DNA from: an uncultured Opitutia bacterium
Lineage (GTDB): Bacteria; Verrucomicrobiota; Verrucomicrobiia; Opitutales; Opitutaceae
Assembly (NCBI GenBank): GCA_903827245.1
Contig: CAIKHO010000055.1
Span: 1-55,824, forward strand
DNA: 55,824 nucleotides
Direction: 5' to 3'
Shown here: one piece after another, positions 52,855 to 55,824 of the stretch
How the letters are laid out: every line of letters begins with the position of its first letter
Numbering within the stretch: the first letter of the stretch is position 1
Notes under the pieces: model-generated
Databases searched by the model: none
What the model was told of the DNA's origin: nothing
Seen by the model: the letters and a program-made list of their open reading frames with translations, nothing else
Position numbers and translations under genes: made by a program

Positions 52855-53847
52855 ATGTCTGACACCAACGAAACATCCGCCTCCGACACGCCGGAGCCAT
52901 CGGCCGCGGTCAAATCCTTCTGGGGGCACCTGGAGGATCTCCGCAAGGCGCTGATCCGTTCGTCCATCGCCATCGGCATCGCGCTGGTGTTGTGCATTTT
53001 TTTCGCGAACAAGATCGTGCAGGTCCTCGAGTACCCGCTGCGGCACATCGACATGTTCGAGAAGCCGAAGCCAACCGTCACGTTTCAGGTCGGCGGGGCC
53101 AAGCTCGGGCCCTATGTGGTGACGCGCGAGCAGTTCCCGGCGTTGCCGCCGGGGGATGCGCCGCATGTCGTGTTCCAGATCGGCAGCGCGCCGATGGGAC
53201 AGGAGCAGGTGGCCACGCTCAAGCTTCTGCCCGAAGCGGACCCGGCCGGCAGCCTGAACGTCCAGCTGCACAACTACGGCCCGATCGAGGGCTTCGCCGT
53301 GGCCTTCCATGTCGCGATCTACGGTGCGCTGGTGCTGTCGTCCCCGTTCTGGATCTTTTTCATCGGCAGCTTCATCCTGCCTGCGCTTAACCTGCGCGAG
53401 CGGCAAAACATCCTGCCCTGGGCCTGCTGGAGCCTCACGCTGTTCCTCCTCGGGGTGCTTTCCACTTACTTCTTCCTGCTGCCCGTCGCGCTGCGGGCGT
53501 CGGTCGAGTATTCCGAGCTCCTCGGCTTTAACGGCCTCGAGTGGCGGGCGGACGACTACATCAACTTTGTCACGCGTTTCATCCTCGGCATGGGCCTGGG
53601 CTTCCAGTTCCCGATCGTCGTGCTGCTGCTGGTGAAGATGGGCGTGCTGAGCTACAAGCAGCTCGCGTACTACCGCCGGCACGTGTGCGTGCTGTCCTTC
53701 ATCCTCGGCGGCCTGCTGACGACTCCCGAGGTGATCACACAGGTGGCGATGGCCGTGCCGATGTACCTGCTCTACGAGATCTGCATCTGGATCGCGTGGT
53801 ACTGGGAGCGGAAGAAGCGCCGCGCAGGCGAGATCGTGGATATCTGA
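52855..53847 (+). CDS. tatC: Sec-independent protein translocase TatC with enlarged first periplasmic loop
   Basis: A 330-residue membrane protein, longer than the usual 240-260. The N-terminal FWGHLEDLRKALIRSSIAIG (LxELR-type signature) opens helix 1, and EYSELLGFNGLEWRADDYIN and FGQFPI-like GLGFQFPIVVLLLV follow. Between helices 1 and 2 (about 60-140) lies an insert of roughly 65 residues with beta-like sequence (TVTFQVGGAKLGPYVVTREQ). It works with TatA-type proteins, which are not in this window, to export folded proteins such as the Tat-tagged IorB and MsrP found here. The start was set at MSDTNETSAS. Confidence 0.92.
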   Translation: MSDTNETSASDTPEPSAAVKSFWGHLEDLRKALIRSSIAIGIALVLCIFFANKIVQVLEYPLRHIDMFEKPKPTVTFQVGGAKLGPYVVTREQFPALPPGDAPHVVFQIGSAPMGQEQVATLKLLPEADPAGSLNVQLHNYGPIEGFAVAFHVAIYGALVLSSPFWIFFIGSFILPALNLRERQNILPWACWSLTLFLLGVLSTYFFLLPVALRASVEYSELLGFNGLEWRADDYINFVTRFILGMGLGFQFPIVVLLLVKMGVLSYKQLAYYRRHVCVLSFILGGLLTTPEVITQVAMAVPMYLLYEICIWIAWYWERKKRRAGEIVDI

Positions 53848-53859
53848 CGGCCGGACGCG

Positions 53860-53885
53860 TCCACCATAGCCTTGGCGACGGTGGA
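53860..53885. repeat. Family L hairpin, intergenic copy after tatC
   Basis: Stem TCCACC/GGTGGA around ATAGCCTTGGCGAC. The loop matches those at 4270 and 34735, and the stem differs but stays paired. Confidence 0.82.
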
Positions 53886-54007
53886 AGGCCGGTAATCCGG
53901 AAGTCCTCCCGCCACAACGGACATACTCCACGCCATCGCTAAACGTCGCCGCGCCTTGACGAATCTATTCTTACCAGCATTCTTACTTCAAGGTCTCCAA
54001 CAAATCG

Positions 54008-54039
54008 AAGGCCCGTAACTCGCTAGAATTACGGGCCTT
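54008..54039. terminator. Hairpin next to the tRNA-Glu fragment
   Basis: A perfect 11-bp stem (AAGGCCCGTAA/TTACGGGCCTT) with a 10-nt loop. It is probably the original terminator of the tRNA on the minus strand, although a long T-run is lacking. Confidence 0.65.
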
Positions 54040-54045
54040 TGAAAG

Positions 54046-54261
54046 ATGGCGTCCCCACGGGGATTCGAACCCCAACCGCAAAATTTGGAAGCGGCTAAAG
54101 ACGAAGCTACATGCAAAAGTGAGCAGTCGCCATCTTCCTCACTGGCTTCCCCAGATTCCGGGAAACTGAGTCCAGACTTGGCTGAAATCGTCTCAGCTTG
54201 GCCTGCGCTTTCCGATGCCATACGGACTGCGTTTTTAACATTGCTGCGCTCGGCACGATAG
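54046..54261 (+). CDS. Small ORF starting in the antisense of the tRNA fragment
   Basis: A 71-residue reading frame. Its first nine residues (MASPRGFEP) are the antisense of the tRNA T-arm and acceptor, a well-known artefact. The rest (LSPDLAEIVSAWPALSDAIR, then TAFLTLLRSAR) resembles short sequences found next to integrase genes in planctomycetes and verrucomicrobia. It may be the end of a former integrase-related gene or a real small protein. No ribosome-binding site is obvious. Confidence 0.35.
   Translation: MASPRGFEPQPQNLEAAKDEATCKSEQSPSSSLASPDSGKLSPDLAEIVSAWPALSDAIRTAFLTLLRSAR
54047..54077 (-). other. 3' fragment of a tRNA-Glu gene, probable attachment site
   Basis: Read on the minus strand it gives a T-arm GGGGTTCGAATCCCC followed by GTGGGGACGCCA, the acceptor 3' strand, G discriminator and CCA of bacterial tRNA-Glu. 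The D-arm, the anticodon arm and the 5' acceptor strand are not found in the next 100 bases. Such 3'-end copies are typical attachment sites of tRNA-integrating elements; the intact gene would lie beyond the window. Confidence 0.7.
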
Positions 54262-54288
54262 GCGCTGCCTGCCCTCCAAGACTAGCCC

Positions 54289-54573
54289 ATGCCAACCGAG
54301 GAGGACCTTAAGCGAGCCGCGTTGATTCTGGAAATTGCCGAGGCAATCTCGAATCAGTTTAGGGCTGTCGGCCCTGTCCCACCTGAGTTTTTCCCGCTGC
54401 CGCAGAAAGGCCCCGATCCGCATTTTGGCCTGAGCCGGTCCACGTATTACGACTTCGAGAAACGCGGTTTGCTCATGCTTGTGCGTCTACGCAAAGCAGG
54501 GAATCAGCGTGGGAAGGTCCTGGTGCCGTATCAGAAAGCCTTGGCGGCGATCCGGAAGATGGCCAATGGCTAA
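54289..54573 (+). CDS. Small protein with AlpA/excisionase-like helix-turn-helix
   Basis: A 94-residue protein. The centre HFGLSRSTYYDFEKRGLL and LVRLRKAGNQRGKVLVPYQK resembles the recognition helix and wing of AlpA/Xis-like DNA-binding proteins, which typically end with a tyrosine- or lysine-containing site as here (YQKALAAIRK). It sits 200 bp from the tRNA-Glu fragment, where mobile elements usually carry integrase and excisionase genes. GC is lower than in the chromosome backbone. Function is inferred from the pattern and location only. Confidence 0.6.
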   Translation: MPTEEDLKRAALILEIAEAISNQFRAVGPVPPEFFPLPQKGPDPHFGLSRSTYYDFEKRGLLMLVRLRKAGNQRGKVLVPYQKALAAIRKMANG

Positions 54574-54911
54574 CCCTCGCCCATTCCGCCCGCGCTGCCC
54601 GAATATGGTCAGGTGGTGGTGTGTTCCAGGTTCTGACGCGCATTGTTGCTATCTGGTGTTTTCTCTGGCGAAGACGAGGATAGGCGACTCCAGATTTAAA
54701 GGGGCTTGTTGTCTTGTTCGCACCTGCACTACTGGCACGCTGATTTTGTCGCGCGTTTTCGTTGGGCTCTTTTCGAGGAGCACTCGCTGTCGAACCAGTT
54801 GGCGCCTGAGTGGTCGTTTTGTTAGGTGCTGATTGGAGGGCTGAATACGCTTCGTTTAGAGGAAGCAGGGGCAAGCGGGGGAGATGCAGAGAGCTGGAAA
54901 GTAGCGGGGAA
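54574..54911. other. Low-GC non-coding stretch of the putative island
   Basis: I see no convincing gene in these 338 bases. Reading frames on both strands are short and have no recognisable motif. Base composition is clearly lower in GC than in the tatC side of the window. Confidence 0.45.
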
Positions 54912-55661
54912 TCACCTGAAACTATCCAACTCACGATGAAGTGCAGCCAACTGATCGGGGGTGTCTTCCACCTGTGACTCAATTTGAGCAAATAGCTCGA
55001 GAAAACTAGGTATTTTGGCTTCCGTTTTGAACCTGCGTGGCTGCTCTATCCCCATTTCGTAGCAAACAAAACGCAGGGCACGATACCCGATGACCCACGC
55101 GCCCTTTAGCCCGCAAAAATAGTTACCCTCCCGACTTATCAAACCTCCGTCTAAAAAGGGGAAACTCCGGACAATGGCGGTCGCATTAACAGGCGAATCA
55201 GATTCTTCCTCGGTGAAAGGCAGTTCCAGTCGGCGGCACGCTTGGATCAATTTTAGCCAGTTTAGCGGATACTCTTCTTTGCCGTAGTAGCATTCTCCGA
55301 AGATTCGTCGCGTGCCCTTTATAAAGTAGGAGTGAGGCGCTAGGCGGGACGTTGAGAACACATCCCTGAAACCCGGGCCTGTTTTCTGCAGAAAAGATCC
55401 GCCTGTGATTTGCGCTCCATCGATAGAGTCCTCATAGCCCGTGAAGCCTTCGTCACCTACGACGTTCAGCTGACCTGCTGTCGGGCTGTTGAAAATGAAA
55501 TCAACGGAATACCTTTTGCCTTCATACCAATAAGTTGTCTGGGAGCGGATCCGCTTCCCGGCGCAGACCTTCTTCCAGTCACTCAACGAAACCTTGGCTG
55601 TCGGGGTGCAAAGCCCGTCGCACCACGAAACGCTTACCTCGACGATCCCTTTTTTACTCAT
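54912..55661 (-). CDS. Hypothetical protein of the putative island
   Basis: A 249-residue protein that I do not recognise. It has no signal peptide or membrane helix. The first 75 residues (VEVSVSWCDGLCTPTAKVSL, TTYWYEGKRYSVDFIF) look beta-rich, and the rest is mixed, with GTRRIFGECYYGKEEYPLN and a charged helical C-terminus (FLELFAQIESQVEDTPDQLA). The start is ATG after GC-poor sequence. Codon use and lower GC differ from the backbone genes, in keeping with acquisition at the tRNA-Glu site. Confidence 0.65.
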   Translation of the reverse strand: MSKKGIVEVSVSWCDGLCTPTAKVSLSDWKKVCAGKRIRSQTTYWYEGKRYSVDFIFNSPTAGQLNVVGDEGFTGYEDSIDGAQITGGSFLQKTGPGFRDVFSTSRLAPHSYFIKGTRRIFGECYYGKEEYPLNWLKLIQACRRLELPFTEEESDSPVNATAIVRSFPFLDGGLISREGNYFCGLKGAWVIGYRALRFVCYEMGIEQPRRFKTEAKIPSFLELFAQIESQVEDTPDQLAALHRELDSFR

Positions 55662-55824
55662 GGTTGCGACTTACTAAAATCCCACCTGCTGAGCGGGTCC
55701 CAAAAACTGGGCCAAGTGGAGTGTTAGTCTTTGGCTTGGTTTGATGTGCTGACTTCGGTGGTGGTTGGCAATCCTAAGCGGAGGGACGGACCGGCTTGGC
55801 GGTCCGTCCTGGAGCTTGGGATTG

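Noticed and set aside
54047-54125. Complete tRNA or tmRNA on the minus strand
   Set aside because: Only the T-arm and acceptor 3' strand are present; no matching GTCCCC 5' strand or D/anticodon arms lie within the expected distance.
54473-54991. 172-codon minus-strand frame overlapping the Xis-like gene
   Set aside because: Pro/Ser/Thr-rich without motif; it overlaps better-supported genes on both sides.

Overview
The window is a GC-rich bacterial chromosome segment with tightly packed genes on both strands. Gene content points to Verrucomicrobiota, most likely Opitutaceae. Pointers are a PPi-type phosphofructokinase, a GYF-RDD protein, a DUF4177-type modular protein, an isoquinoline-1-oxidoreductase-type hydroxylase, and frequent TTG/GTG starts. 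This placement is an inference from gene families, not from a marker gene.

Layout. 1-3150: a lipoprotein with a signal-peptidase-like domain, and a NarL-type kinase/regulator pair. 3300-8080: a modular DUF protein and a two-gene molybdenum hydroxylase (iorAB). 8340-13100: a decayed HNH gene, a TonB-dependent receptor and msrPQ. 13300-19110: an esterase, rsuA, a divergent LysR/pirin-DoxX pair, yhbY and a GYF-RDD membrane protein. 19190-21980 (minus strand): a four-gene bufferin-type RiPP operon, bufA-bufB-bufC-doxX, with a Cys-rich precursor and a strong intrinsic terminator after the precursor gene. 22200-33750: a 2-hydroxyacid dehydrogenase, apt, a YbaY-like lipoprotein, an agarase-like hydrolase, a flavin reductase, an MFS transporter, an aldo/keto reductase, DsbD/ScsB, an NMT1-like binding protein, and the tail of a broken hybrid kinase. 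33860-36000: an HMCES/YedK protein and an LptF/G permease. 36100-43680 (minus strand): a complete-looking arnT-B-C-A-D set for aminoarabinose modification of lipid A, with ArnA split into two genes. 43870-44523: a PIN toxin and a small overlapping antitoxin. 45040-49600: holA, purB and pfp. 50180-52615: a partly decayed catabolic cluster (formamidase remnant, TetR, PhyH, truncated amidohydrolase). 52855-53850: tatC. 54047 to the end: a tRNA-Glu 3' fragment that looks like an integration site, followed by lower-GC orphan genes.

The most unusual property of the window is its density of short palindromic elements. At least ten sequence-unrelated families occupy nearly every non-coding gap. They sit between genes of the same operon (msrP/msrQ, all but one of the arn junctions, bufB/bufC). 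One is nested inside another where a kinase gene is truncated. Several lie in frame inside coding sequence (holA, the DUF4177 protein linkers, the LysR C-terminus, the ArnB N-terminus). One family has a constant loop and a covarying stem. Together with the bufferin operon and its internal terminator, these are the features I would follow up first.
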